Shown here piece by piece: positions 8,326-17,227 of a stretch of 64,000 nt of DNA. How positions within the stretch are numbered: position 1 is the stretch's first letter; every line of letters begins with the position of its first letter. The notes beneath the pieces were generated by a model. The model was not told where the DNA came from. It ran no database searches and saw only the letters and a list, made by a program, of their open reading frames with translations. The stretch is taken from NCBI GenBank assembly GCA_938030895.1, contig CALHIV010000003.1, positions 47,982 to 111,981 of the forward strand, read 5' to 3'. The translations under genes and the position numbers were made by a program. Origin of the DNA: an uncultured Nitrososphaerales archaeon. GTDB taxonomy: Archaea; Thermoproteota; Nitrososphaeria; Nitrososphaerales; Nitrosocaldaceae.

Positions 8326-9837
8326 ATGGTTGGTACCAGTAGATTTGCACTAAATGCATACGAACTCGTGAATGAGATAAAGAACGGCTCGATAAGCGTA
8401 GAGGATTACATCGCAAGCATGTTTGAGAGGATCAGGAAGATGGATGAGAGGATCAATGCATACATAACTCTCAATGAACATGCATTAGAGGAGGCCAGGA
8501 TCGTAGATAAGGCGCTTAAGGGATATACAGAATGGAAGGGCTATAGCAATGGTAATGGTAATGGTAATAGCAGTATCCTACTTGGGGTACCCCTTGCAGT
8601 CAAGGACAATATATCAACGCAAGGAATAAGGACAACATGCGCCTCCAAGATGCTAGAGGATTACGTGCCAGTGTATGATGCTACAGTAGTGAAGAGGCTC
8701 AAGGATGCTGGTGCGATAGTGATAGGCAAGACTAACATGGATGAGTTTGGGATGGGCTCAACCACAGAGTTCAGTGCGTTTGGTGTGACACATAATCCAT
8801 GGGCATATGAGAGAGTTGCCGGTGGCTCCTCTGGAGGGAGTGCAGCAGCACTAGCATCATGCATGGCTGGCATAGCATTGGGCTCAGATACCGGTGGATC
8901 TGTGAGATGCCCAGCATCATTCTGCTCCATATACGGGTTGAAGCCAACCTATGGGCTCTTGAGTAGATACGGGCTCATCTCATATGCAAATAGCCTAGAG
9001 TGTATAGGGCTCATGGCAAGATCAGTGCTGGATCTGGCACTCATGTTAAAGGTTACTGCAGGGAGCGATATGCAGAATGACCATACCAGCATAGATGCAG
9101 ATACTAGCCTTAGCCTAGACCCTGAATCCATAAGTCCTGATATAAAAGGGATGAGGTTTGCTACGATAAGAGAGGTGGTAGAGAGCGAGGGTATAGATGA
9201 GCCTGTGAGGGATAGCATGCTTGATGCTATATCAAGTGTTGAGCAACTGGGCGCTATAGTGGAAGAGGTATCGATACCATCGCTGAGATACGCACTTGCC
9301 TCATACTATACTATAGCGATGGCAGAGGCAAGCAGTAACCTTGCAAGGTATGATGGTATCAGGTATGGCTATACAGAAGAGCCGGATGGTGTAGCATGGA
9401 ATGAGTTCTACTCAACCATAAGGGGCAACTTTGGTAGCGAGGTTAAGAGGAGGATAATGCTTGGCACATACGTACTCTCCTCTGGCTACTATGGGAGGTA
9501 CTACATGAAGGCACAGAAGGCTAGAGCATTGATAAGGGATGATATGCTCAAGGTACTCAAAGATTACGATGCTATAATGATGCCTACAATGCCTATACTC
9601 CCTCCAAGGATAGGGGAGAGGGTATCAGATCCCTTGAGGCTATACAATATAGATGTATGCACAGTTTTAGCAAACCTTGCTGGGGTACCAGCACTCTCCA
9701 TCCCGTACAGCATGTACAATGGACTCCCCATAGGCGTACAGTTCATGGCAAGGCATCTGGATGAGCCTCTACTCTTGAGGATAGCCTATGCTCTAGAATC
9801 TGCTAGATGTGACAAGGTTAGGAGGTGTATTATATGA
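8326..9837 (+). CDS. gatA: Asp-tRNA(Asn)/Glu-tRNA(Gln) amidotransferase subunit A
   Basis: Amidase subunit that hydrolyses glutamine and passes ammonia to GatB. The amidase-signature triad is visible: Lys in PLAVKDNIS (~90), the cis-Ser/Ser pair around GGSSGGSAAA (~166) and SDTGGSVRCPASF (~189). The length of 503 residues is normal. A short Asn-Gly run (GNGNGNSS, ~76-83) from GGTAAT repeats precedes the first beta-strand of the catalytic core. It starts 15 bases after gatC and overlaps gatB by four bases. Confidence 0.93.
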   Translation: MVGTSRFALNAYELVNEIKNGSISVEDYIASMFERIRKMDERINAYITLNEHALEEARIVDKALKGYTEWKGYSNGNGNGNSSILLGVPLAVKDNISTQGIRTTCASKMLEDYVPVYDATVVKRLKDAGAIVIGKTNMDEFGMGSTTEFSAFGVTHNPWAYERVAGGSSGGSAAALASCMAGIALGSDTGGSVRCPASFCSIYGLKPTYGLLSRYGLISYANSLECIGLMARSVLDLALMLKVTAGSDMQNDHTSIDADTSLSLDPESISPDIKGMRFATIREVVESEGIDEPVRDSMLDAISSVEQLGAIVEEVSIPSLRYALASYYTIAMAEASSNLARYDGIRYGYTEEPDGVAWNEFYSTIRGNFGSEVKRRIMLGTYVLSSGYYGRYYMKAQKARALIRDDMLKVLKDYDAIMMPTMPILPPRIGERVSDPLRLYNIDVCTVLANLAGVPALSIPYSMYNGLPIGVQFMARHLDEPLLLRIAYALESARCDKVRRCII

Positions 9838-11339
9838 CCAAGATGAGCAGCGATGCTAGAGTAAGGATAGGGCTTGAGATACACTGCCAGTTAACAGCAC
9901 TTAGGAGCAAACTCTTCTGTAGATGCTCAGCAGATTATAGAGGTAAGGAGCCCAACACCAATGTATGCCCTGTATGCCTTGGTATGCCTGGAACACTCCC
10001 ATTGCTCAACAGGAGGGCTGTAGAGTATGCTATCATGCTTGCACTTGCACTCAACTGTAAGATATCAAAGAGGATAACATTCTACAGGAAGAACTACTTC
10101 TACCCTGATCTCCCAAAGAACTTCCAGATAACCCAGTATAATGCCTATGAGCATGCTAGCGTTGGTGTTGATGGCTCTCTTGTGCTGGATGATCTCAATG
10201 GCTCTAGCAAGACTATAAGGATAAGGAGGCTACAGTTGGAAGAGGATCCTGGAAGGCTTGCTTATGAGGGTAGCATAGATACAGCAAATTATGCCCTAGT
10301 AGATTACAATAGGGCTGGTGTAGCACTCGTAGAGATAGTCACAGAGCCAGACTTTGATGAGCCTAGCGAGGTTAGGCTATTCCTCAACAGGCTAGCATCT
10401 ATACTTGAGCACCTTGGCATATGTAACCCTGCCCTAGAAGGTGCTGTTAGATGCGATGCCAACATATCGATAGGGGAGCATGCAAGGGTTGAGGTAAAGA
10501 ACATAAACTCATTCAAGGATGTTGAGAGAGCAGTAGCATTCGAGATAACTAGGCAGAGGAGCCTTGCCTCTAGAGGTATAGAGATAAGGGGTGAGACTAG
10601 GCACTGGGATGATGCCCGAAGGATTACCGTACAGGCTAGAATGAAGGAGGAGGAAGAGGATTATAGGTACTTCCCAGAACCGGATATACCTAGCATAGTG
10701 GTGAAGGAAGAGGATGTTGAGGCTCTAAGGGCTAGGATGCCAGAGTTACCTTATGCAAGGGTTGAGAGGTTTGTAAAGGTATACTCTCTATCAAGTGATA
10801 CTGCTAGGATACTGGTTAATGAGAAGCATCTAGCAGATCTATTTGAGGCAAGCACAAAGTATTACGATAATGCTAGATCGATAGCGAACTGGATAGTTAC
10901 AGATCTAAAAGGTTATCTGGAGAGGTATGCTAGTTATGATAGGAATAGTAAAGGCGATGATGGTAGTAGTAACAGTATATTTGCAAAGGTGACCCCGAGG
11001 CATATAGCTGAACTTGCTATGCTCGTCGACTCTGGGAAGATAAACAGAGTCACAGCAAGGCAGATACTGCAGAATGTAGTTGCCAGTGGTATGCTACCAT
11101 CTGCAATAGTACAGGGTATGGATGCTGATATGCTAAGCAAGAAGGATGAGTTGGAGAGTATAGTGAACAGGGTTATAGAGGAGGAGAGGAAGGCCTTCAT
11201 GGATGCCCTAAGCAATGAGAAGGCATTGAACTATCTATTAGGCAAGGTTATGAGGTATAGCAATGGAAGGGCAGATCCAAAGTTGGCATTGAGCATGTTG
11301 AAGGAGAAGGTAGCTGATAAGAGTAAGGGAGGTAAATAG
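9834..11339 (+). CDS. gatB: Asp-tRNA(Asn)/Glu-tRNA(Gln) amidotransferase subunit B
   Basis: tRNA-binding kinase subunit that activates Asp- or Glu-tRNA with ATP before transamidation. Signature segments are GLEIHCQL, zinc cysteines (CRC and CPVCLGMPG), FYPDLPKNFQITQY and the C-terminal YqeY-like helical domain (~330-500). The start is fixed by ATGA overlap with gatA (ATG 9834, TGA 9835) and a Shine-Dalgarno GGAGGTG at 9821-9827; an upstream GTG (9825) lies inside that site. A loop DRNSKGDDGSSNS (~370) is low complexity. GatB rather than GatDE indicates the organism uses this complex at least for Asn-tRNA. Confidence 0.93.
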   Translation: MTKMSSDARVRIGLEIHCQLTALRSKLFCRCSADYRGKEPNTNVCPVCLGMPGTLPLLNRRAVEYAIMLALALNCKISKRITFYRKNYFYPDLPKNFQITQYNAYEHASVGVDGSLVLDDLNGSSKTIRIRRLQLEEDPGRLAYEGSIDTANYALVDYNRAGVALVEIVTEPDFDEPSEVRLFLNRLASILEHLGICNPALEGAVRCDANISIGEHARVEVKNINSFKDVERAVAFEITRQRSLASRGIEIRGETRHWDDARRITVQARMKEEEEDYRYFPEPDIPSIVVKEEDVEALRARMPELPYARVERFVKVYSLSSDTARILVNEKHLADLFEASTKYYDNARSIANWIVTDLKGYLERYASYDRNSKGDDGSSNSIFAKVTPRHIAELAMLVDSGKINRVTARQILQNVVASGMLPSAIVQGMDADMLSKKDELESIVNRVIEEERKAFMDALSNEKALNYLLGKVMRYSNGRADPKLALSMLKEKVADKSKGGK

Positions 11340-11385
11340 AATACCAATCTGGCAAGTATCGAGTATGAGTATTAGAATTGAGAAA

Positions 11386-11410
11386 GATAAATAGATAGAT
11401 AGATGGATAA
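11386..11410. repeat. GATA-type microsatellite
   Basis: An imperfect (GATA)n tract, including ATAGATAGATAGATGGATA, in the 98-base spacer between gatB and the SIS gene. No function is evident. Confidence 0.6.
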
Positions 11411-11437
11411 CTGATAATATGGCTGGGTAGTTAGTCT

Positions 11438-12424
11438 ATGAATACACTAGATGCTTATGAGCAAGAGATCTCATATCAGATAGAGGAACTGCCAAGAATC
11501 ATGAATGGGATGAGGGGTATATGGCTTAGCGATGATGAGCAGAGCAGTGCGTTGATAACAGGTAGTGGAGACTCCCTTGCTGCCTCCATGGTTGCTGAGA
11601 GGCTATCAGGGTTCAGGATTCAGTGTATAGATCCACTTGAGCTCTCAAGCATGATAGGCTCACTGCATGGTAAGAAGAGTATACTCTACATAATCTCTAT
11701 ATCTGGCTCCACAAGGGCAGCTCTACAAGCAATGAGTAAGGCACATGAGCATGGATTGAAGGTTGTTGCTGTAACAGCGAATGCTGAGAGTAGGTTAGGA
11801 AGGGGTGCAGACTCTACTATACTCTTAAGGTTCAAGCGTGCAGGGATCCTTACAGCAGGTAGTATTGGGTTCACAGCAAGCCTTGTAGCAGCTGCATCAC
11901 TTGTAGTTAACATGGATGATATTAGTATAGATGTGAATGGTTTATTCTCAAAGGCCAGTGATACTGCAAAGGGTATTATGCTTGGTGAGAACAACTACAT
12001 AGTTGGGGATGTACTAACATACCCTCTAGCATTGTATGGTTCAGCAAAGGTGTACGAGGTTCTAGGGGCAAAGGCATTCCACTGTAGGCTAGAGCAGTTC
12101 TGCCACATGGAGGTATTCTCTCTTGCTGAGAAGGATAAGGTACTTGCACTCTCATCTGAAGAGAAGGCCAAGATGCTAGTTGATGGGTTGAGGAGTAATG
12201 GTATAGATGCAGAACTGCTAGAGTATGCATACTGCGATAGTAACGGTAGCGATAATAGTAACGGTAGTGAGAGCAATGGAAGGCATGAGAGTTTAAGCAA
12301 GCTGCTATACTATGCATTCCTTATGCAGTTGATTACATTAAACAATGCAAAGAGGCTAGGGCTTAAAGAGTGTGCATTCATAGGGCATAGACTGCTTGGG
12401 CTTAGTAGTTCCCTTATATACTGA
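11438..12424 (+). CDS. SIS-domain sugar isomerase-like protein
   Basis: Two sugar-isomerase (SIS) folds in about 328 residues. The N-terminal one has ALITGSGDSLAAS and IISISGSTRAALQA, which bind phosphosugars through Ser/Thr loops; the second begins near NNYIVGDVLTYPLALYGSAK and ends with a C-terminal helix. The arrangement resembles the isomerase half of glucosamine-6-phosphate synthase or the bifunctional phosphoglucose/phosphomannose isomerase (PGI/PMI) family; the C-terminal His in IGHRLLG is compatible with either. No glutaminase domain is present. A Ser/Asn/Gly-rich loop (~267-285) is encoded by degenerate GGTAAY repeats. Substrate not determined. Confidence 0.72.
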   Translation: MNTLDAYEQEISYQIEELPRIMNGMRGIWLSDDEQSSALITGSGDSLAASMVAERLSGFRIQCIDPLELSSMIGSLHGKKSILYIISISGSTRAALQAMSKAHEHGLKVVAVTANAESRLGRGADSTILLRFKRAGILTAGSIGFTASLVAAASLVVNMDDISIDVNGLFSKASDTAKGIMLGENNYIVGDVLTYPLALYGSAKVYEVLGAKAFHCRLEQFCHMEVFSLAEKDKVLALSSEEKAKMLVDGLRSNGIDAELLEYAYCDSNGSDNSNGSESNGRHESLSKLLYYAFLMQLITLNNAKRLGLKECAFIGHRLLGLSSSLIY

Positions 12425-12462
12425 GCCACTAGCATACACCCAACTCTAAGGTAAAAATAGAT

Positions 12463-12738
12463 TTAGATGATACCTGCCTTATCATCTGTACTATGCGCTT
12501 TACCATTTATCATATACCTCAACTCCTTGTAGCGTATTATGAACTTTATACCCTTATCAGTTATCCTTATGAGCATCTTCCCTTTTCTGTTATCAACTTC
12601 TATGAGCCCTGCATCGTTAAGTAAGTTAAAATACTTGTTGAGGAGCCTAGAGTCTAGATTTGCCCTATGTAGTAGAGTTATCTTGCTGACTTCGCCTTCA
12701 TCTAATACTACTGAGAGTATATCGCTTATCAGCCTCAT
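12463..12738 (-). CDS. Winged-helix transcriptional regulator, 91 aa
   Basis: Compact archaeal winged helix: helix ISDILSVVL, helix-turn-helix VSKITLLHRANLDSRLLNKYF, recognition helix FNLLNDAGLIEV, and wing KMLIRITDKG followed by a C-terminal helix. This matches the small HTH_45-type regulators of Thaumarchaeota. Upstream (12811-12864) lies a 27-bp tandem repeat that may be its operator. The target genes cannot be deduced. Confidence 0.75.
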   Translation of the reverse strand: MRLISDILSVVLDEGEVSKITLLHRANLDSRLLNKYFNLLNDAGLIEVDNRKGKMLIRITDKGIKFIIRYKELRYMINGKAHSTDDKAGII

Positions 12739-12810
12739 CTCATCCCGTTTATTTTTTTTTTGAGGCTATCACATCAATATTTCTCATCTTAAATGTTATA
12801 ATGTTATTGC

Positions 12811-12864
12811 GTATAAACCACGTGTCTAAACCACTGTGTATAAACCACATCTCTAACCCACTGT
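12811..12864. repeat. Two 27-bp tandem repeats upstream of the winged-helix gene
   Basis: Copies at 12811-12837 and 12838-12864 agree at 24 of 27 positions. Each is itself built of two TAAACCAC-like half units, so TAAACCAC/TAACCCAC occurs four times with 13-14 base spacing, about 1.3 helical turns. The rest of the gene-free stretch 12739-13037 is AT-rich and holds a T10 run near 12751 but nothing else I recognise. Iteron-like binding sites for the adjacent regulator are the simplest reading. Confidence 0.75.
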
Positions 12865-13037
12865 TTATATTTTAAAAGTATAACTTAACGTTTGCTTGTT
12901 GTTAAATGCTCTACCGATAATCACAACATCGCAACAAATGAGAATATATTATGGATGCTACTATTTACTATCACCCATTGCTCCTAGCCTTTGTAACAAT
13001 TGAACTACCATCACTACATATAACATATTGCACAATA

Positions 13038-13244
13038 TCATTTGTACCTTATGCTTATATCATCACTCTTGCTCTGCTTGAATACCTTCTTCCACTGCTT
13101 ATAATGCTCTTCACAGAGATAAACCCTCTTACCCTCATTAACATCCAGTCCTGAACCCTTTACCTTGCCAGCATCTAGCGATCTCACAGCATTGCCACTG
13201 CACTCTACAACACTACACCTTACCCCCTTACCTACCTTGCCCAT
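13038..13244 (-). CDS. Small Cys/His protein, 68 aa, possible zinc binder
   Basis: Basic protein with Cys at the CSVVEC pair and a second CEEHYKQW cluster, giving a C-x4-C...C-x2-H set that could hold one zinc ion. The ATG at 13244 (MGKVGKGVRC) is preferred over the longer reading from 13292, as a minus-strand TATA-like CTTATATA-type element lies just upstream and the longer N-terminus overlaps the divergent promoter. Not recognised as a named family. Confidence 0.5.
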   Translation of the reverse strand: MGKVGKGVRCSVVECSGNAVRSLDAGKVKGSGLDVNEGKRVYLCEEHYKQWKKVFKQSKSDDISIRYK

Positions 13245-13297
13245 GTTATTATATAAGAGCACTAGCCTATAAATATACTCTATGCATAGCATAGGCG

Positions 13298-13915
13298 TTG
13301 CTGAACAGGATAAGGAAGGATATAGAGCCTATGATGAATAGAGTAGGGCTTAGGTTTGCAGCAACTGGGCTATCACCAAACTCATGGACACTGATAGGCT
13401 TTACATTTGCAGTACTTGCAGGGGTACTTTATGCATCGCACTCTTACCTTGAGCATGCTTACCTCTACGCTGGTATAACGCTCTTGATATCTGGCTTCTT
13501 TGATATTGTCGATGGTAGCGTAGCCAGGGTTACAAAGAAGGTTACAAAGAGCGGTGCGTTCCTCGACTCTACACTTGACAGGGTTGCAGAGGTTGCGATA
13601 TACACAGGTATAGCATTTAGCGGTAAGGTTAGTCCAGTGCTTGTTATACTTGCATTGGCATTATCACTCCTTGTGAGTTATGCAAGGGCAAGGGCAGAGG
13701 GTGTAGGGGTTGAGTTGAAGGGTATAGGGATAGGGGAGAGGGCAGAGAGGCTACTACTACTAGCATCATTCAGCATAGCAAGTGTAATCTCGCTTGAACT
13801 TATTCAGTATGGGCTCATGATAATAATTGTACTTGCTGCCATAACATTCATCCATAGGGTCTTGAGAGTGCTCAGCGCAATGGCTCAGGGCTCTTCCTCT
13901 CATCCTCAGCCCTGA
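13298..13915 (+). CDS. CDP-alcohol phosphatidyltransferase (archaeal phospholipid head-group enzyme)
   Basis: Membrane enzyme that joins a CDP-activated archaeol to an alcohol such as myo-inositol phosphate or glycerol phosphate. The family signature D-G-x2-A-R-x8-G-x3-D-x3-D is present as DGSVARVTKKVTKSGAFLDSTLD (starting near residue 71, here written only in part in other notes). About five hydrophobic helices are predicted. The start is TTG at 13298: TATAAATATAC at ~13269-13279 sits ~28 bases upstream and the N-terminal MLNRIRKD-type helix is usual for archaetidylinositol phosphate synthases; ATG at 13331 is an alternative. Its 3' end overlaps S26e by 44 bases on the other strand. Confidence 0.8.
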   Translation: MLNRIRKDIEPMMNRVGLRFAATGLSPNSWTLIGFTFAVLAGVLYASHSYLEHAYLYAGITLLISGFFDIVDGSVARVTKKVTKSGAFLDSTLDRVAEVAIYTGIAFSGKVSPVLVILALALSLLVSYARARAEGVGVELKGIGIGERAERLLLLASFSIASVISLELIQYGLMIIIVLAAITFIHRVLRVLSAMAQGSSSHPQP

Positions 13916-14159
13916 CCTTAACTACACCATAGTATACAGCACATGAGACACAGTAGTACTTTATCACTGTAGGGCTTGCTATGTATGCCCCGCTTGCCCT
14001 CAACTCCTTTGCAAGCGATGGATCGACTAGGCTCAACTTTGATGTAACCTTCTTCACCTTATCCCTGGGCACCCATCTTCCACAGTTTGTACACTGCACA
14101 AGGCTAGAGTGCCCCTTCCCTCCCTTCGATCTACCCCTATTGCTCCTCTTCTTTGTCAT
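13872..14159 (-). CDS. rps26e: Ribosomal protein S26e
   Basis: Small-subunit zinc-ribbon protein near the mRNA exit. Residues ~1-16 are the basic TKKRSNRGRSKGGKG tail, followed by the CTNCGRWVPRDK zinc knuckle, the SLAKELRASGAYI core and the second Cys pair in YYCVSCAV. The length of 95 fits. S26e is shared by eukaryotes, Crenarchaeota and Thaumarchaeota but not most Euryarchaeota, which helps place the organism. Convergent overlap with the phosphatidyltransferase gene. Confidence 0.93.
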   Translation of the reverse strand: MTKKRSNRGRSKGGKGHSSLVQCTNCGRWVPRDKVKKVTSKLSLVDPSLAKELRASGAYIASPTVIKYYCVSCAVYYGVVKVRAEDERKSPEPLR

Positions 14160-14273
14160 AAGGCTTGATATGCATTATATCATGCTTTAAGTGTTATGTT
14201 CGTTTGCTGATCTGATCTCTGAACCTCTTCTTGCTATTTGGTTTAAATCCCTCCTCTCCTTAGCGTACTCGAT

Positions 14274-15281
14274 ATGCGTATAGCGCTTGTAGCATTTGAG
14301 CAGAAGGGTGAGAGCGATGGCATGCTACAGAATATACTTAACATACTTGGTAGCATGAATGTGAGGGTCGATGTATTTAGCAGCATCGAGGATCAAGGTT
14401 CGATAGACTCTGATCTAGTGCTTGTGACTGGAGGTGATAAAGGTATGCTTCAATACTTTCATAAACTCACAGTAGATTCTCCACCAGTGCTAGGCGTATA
14501 TGAGGAAGATTCCACAGGCTTCCTTGCGCAAGTTGATGTTAGAGACCTTGCAAGGGTTATGAGCATGGTAATCTCCAAGAGGTACAAGGTTGAAGAGGTG
14601 ACTAGGTTGGGGGTAAGGGTCGATGGTAAGGAGATCGAGCCTGTACTCAACGATGTTGCGCTCTTTCCATCGAAGAGTGCTACGCTCATGGAGTACAGGT
14701 TAAGGATAAACGGTGATGATGTATGGCATGACAAGAGCGATGGTGTGATAATCTCAACACCTATAGGCTCAACGGCATACAGCATGTCTGCAGGAGGGCC
14801 TATAGTGCTCAGGGGCGCCAGGGTATTTATAGTTGTGCCTGTCAACTCAATGGATGTCACTAGAAGGCCTCTTGTCGTTAACGATGACGTTGAGATAGAG
14901 GTTAATGATATAATAAGTAGGTACAGGTGTGAGGTCATACTGGATGGGGGTAGGAGGGTTACAGTAAGGAGATCGTTGAACTGCTATAGATATCCATATC
15001 CAGCAAGGTTTATCAGACTTGAGGGCTACTCCCCAGCATCCCTTCTTGCAAAGAAGGTGAAGTTGGCTGAGGATATGCTTGGCATGCCACCAAGCGCAAA
15101 ACTCGTTCTGAAGACGTTAGAGTATGAAGGGCCCATGAGCCAGAGGGATCTTATAGCAAGGACCATGCTCCCAGCAAGGACGCTCAGGCTGGCACTCAAC
15201 CATCTTATCCAGAAGGGTTATGTTAAGAGAAGGTCCTCGCTAAGGGATGCGAGGCAGAAGATATATGAGTTAAGGATCTAA
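14274..15281 (+). CDS. nadK: NAD kinase with C-terminal winged-helix extension
   Basis: Phosphorylates NAD to NADP with ATP or polyphosphate. The beta-sandwich core carries LFPSKSATLMEYRLRI-type sequence and a well conserved STPIGSTAYSMSAGGPIV (~160-177). The glycine-rich GGDG motif, however, reads GGDKGML (~54), an altered version. After the kinase core (~255) there are about 70 residues with helix-turn-helix pattern (GPMSQRDLIARTMLPARTLRLALNHL, QKGYVKRR) typical of MarR-like winged helices. TATA-like TTTAAAT at ~14241-14248 places the transcript start at the ATG. The HTH may bind DNA for autoregulation or simply be a dimerisation module. Confidence 0.85.
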   Translation: MRIALVAFEQKGESDGMLQNILNILGSMNVRVDVFSSIEDQGSIDSDLVLVTGGDKGMLQYFHKLTVDSPPVLGVYEEDSTGFLAQVDVRDLARVMSMVISKRYKVEEVTRLGVRVDGKEIEPVLNDVALFPSKSATLMEYRLRINGDDVWHDKSDGVIISTPIGSTAYSMSAGGPIVLRGARVFIVVPVNSMDVTRRPLVVNDDVEIEVNDIISRYRCEVILDGGRRVTVRRSLNCYRYPYPARFIRLEGYSPASLLAKKVKLAEDMLGMPPSAKLVLKTLEYEGPMSQRDLIARTMLPARTLRLALNHLIQKGYVKRRSSLRDARQKIYELRI

Positions 15282-15324
15282 CGAGAATAGATTATGACCA
15301 TCCTACTATCTCTACTATTGCCTT

Positions 15325-17067
15325 CTAGATCTTTCTTGCCTTAGGTCTTGTTCTCTGTATGCGAGGGGATTGTGACCTTGACGCTCCTCCCTCTCCTCTC
15401 TTCAGCGTAGAGTACTCTAATGCTGCCCTTATAAATTCTAGGAACGCCTCCTCTGGCTTGCCTGGCCTGCTTGTAAACTCTGCATGGTATTGCACAGCAA
15501 AGTAGAACCTCTTATCTGGCAACTCTAATATCTCCATCCTCCTTGCACCATCACTCCAGCCAGAGAATACCATGCCATGCCTCTCAAGGATATCCTTGTA
15601 CTCAAGGTTGAGTTCGTACCTATGCCTATGCCTCTTGTATATCTTCCCACTCTTGTATATTCTATATGCTAATGTATCACCTTTAACCTCTATCTCATGT
15701 AAGCCTAGCCTCATGGTACCCCCAAGGTTGACAACATCCCTCTGCTCTGGGAGTATATGCACCACTGGATGTTTAGCATCTTCATCCAACTCTGTGGAGT
15801 TTGCACCATCGAGCATGCATACACTCCTAGCAAATGCAACTATAGCAAGTTGGAACCCAAAGCATATACCCAGATATGGTATATCCTTCAGCCTAGCATA
15901 ATCTGCTGCCCTTATTATCCCTTCACTCCCTCTCTTCCCAAACCCTCCAGGTACCAATATGCCAGAGTAATCATCCAAGATGCCAAGATTGTTCATATCC
16001 CGCTCGAATATCTCAGCATCGATATGGTCTATCTTTACTCTATAGCCTAGAATGGCACCAGCATTACTCAATGCTTGGTTAACACTAACATAGCTATCAG
16101 CCAGTTTCACATACTTGCCTACCATCGCTATCCTTATCATCCCATCCTTGAGCCTCCTGTACGAGTCTATAACATGCATCCATGAACCCCAATCGAACCC
16201 ATCTGTGTTGAGCCTTAACCTATTCTTGATCCTCTCAACCATGCCCTGCCGCTGGAGCACCTCAGGCACCTCATATATGGAGTCTACATCATGGCATGAT
16301 ACAACATCATGCATGCTGACATTTGCGAATAGTGCTATCTTGCTCTTTATGCTTGGATCTAGCATAACCTTGCTCCTAACAGCTATTATATCTGGCTGTA
16401 TACCTATCCTCCTCAACTCCTGTACGCTATGCTGTGTTGGTTTCGTCTTGATCTCCCCAACTACATCGAGCATTGGCGCAAGTGTTACATGAGCAAAGAG
16501 CACATTCTCTGCACCATCCTCAAGCCTGATCTGCCTCATGGCCTCAAGGAACGGTAGACTCTCTATATCCCCTACAGTGCCCCCACACTCTACCACAAGG
16601 ATATCAAGTGCATGCTTTGCTGCTAAACCCCTTATCCTAGCCTTTATCTCATCGGTTACATGTGGTATTATCTGGACACACTGTCCTAGATACTCTCCCC
16701 TCCTCTCCCTCTCTATGACTGAAGAGTATACTTGTCCAGTAGTTATGTTATGCTCCTTGGTTAGGTTCATGTCTAGAAAGCGTTCATACGTCCCAATATC
16801 CATATCACACTCCCCTCCATCATCTGTTACAAAGACTTCTCCATGTATCAATGGGTTCATAGTCCCAGCATCAACGTTCAGGTAAGGGTCTATCTTCATG
16901 CATGATACCTTCAGGTTACATAGTTGGAGTAGTTTTGCTATGGATGCTGCAACTACGCCCTTGCCTAGACCGGACATCACACCCCCTGTAACGAATATGT
17001 ACTTGCTCTTCTTGCTACTGCTTGGAGTAGTCTCTGGATCATCTACTGCATATCCTTTGCCCAGCAT
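15325..17067 (-). CDS. pyrG: CTP synthase
   Basis: Amidates UTP to CTP using glutamine and ATP. The N-terminal synthetase domain has the P-loop GGVMSGLGKGVV (~27-38) and the KIDPYLNVDAGTMNP and HGEVFVTDDGGE signatures. The class I glutaminase half has the nucleophile Cys in GICFGFQ (~395) and His/Glu in YHAEFTSRP (~535). There is a ~18-residue N-terminal extension before the first strand and a basic Arg/Ser tail after the glutaminase domain. The promoter lies next to a pair of 29-bp tandem repeats (17101-17158). Confidence 0.95.
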   Translation of the reverse strand: MLGKGYAVDDPETTPSSSKKSKYIFVTGGVMSGLGKGVVAASIAKLLQLCNLKVSCMKIDPYLNVDAGTMNPLIHGEVFVTDDGGECDMDIGTYERFLDMNLTKEHNITTGQVYSSVIERERRGEYLGQCVQIIPHVTDEIKARIRGLAAKHALDILVVECGGTVGDIESLPFLEAMRQIRLEDGAENVLFAHVTLAPMLDVVGEIKTKPTQHSVQELRRIGIQPDIIAVRSKVMLDPSIKSKIALFANVSMHDVVSCHDVDSIYEVPEVLQRQGMVERIKNRLRLNTDGFDWGSWMHVIDSYRRLKDGMIRIAMVGKYVKLADSYVSVNQALSNAGAILGYRVKIDHIDAEIFERDMNNLGILDDYSGILVPGGFGKRGSEGIIRAADYARLKDIPYLGICFGFQLAIVAFARSVCMLDGANSTELDEDAKHPVVHILPEQRDVVNLGGTMRLGLHEIEVKGDTLAYRIYKSGKIYKRHRHRYELNLEYKDILERHGMVFSGWSDGARRMEILELPDKRFYFAVQYHAEFTSRPGKPEEAFLEFIRAALEYSTLKRGEGGASRSQSPRIQRTRPKARKI

Positions 17068-17100
17068 AAGGTTCCAATCCTGAAACCATTTTTAACCGTT

Positions 17101-17158
17101 TTTGTTAGTCATTTTTACTTTACAGTAGTTTTGTTAGTCATTTTTACTTTGCAGTAGT
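17101..17158. repeat. 29-bp tandem duplication upstream of pyrG
   Basis: 17101-17129 and 17130-17158 are identical except for one base (A/G) and begin TTTGTTAGTCATTTTTAC. They sit about 35-90 bases upstream of the pyrG start, just beyond its minus-strand TATA-like box, and downstream of trpA. Such a position suits an upstream binding site or a recent slip duplication. The near identity argues for a recent event or for selection. Confidence 0.85.
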
Positions 17159-17227
17159 TATCTATGGATATCAAGAGTTGTAGTGATGATACGTATTGAC
17201 AATATAGGATTATATCATTTAAGGGGT

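Noticed and set aside
12951..13154. 67-codon plus-strand ORF in the AT-rich gap
   Set aside because: Overlaps the better supported minus-strand zinc-binding-type gene and has no promoter or family pattern.
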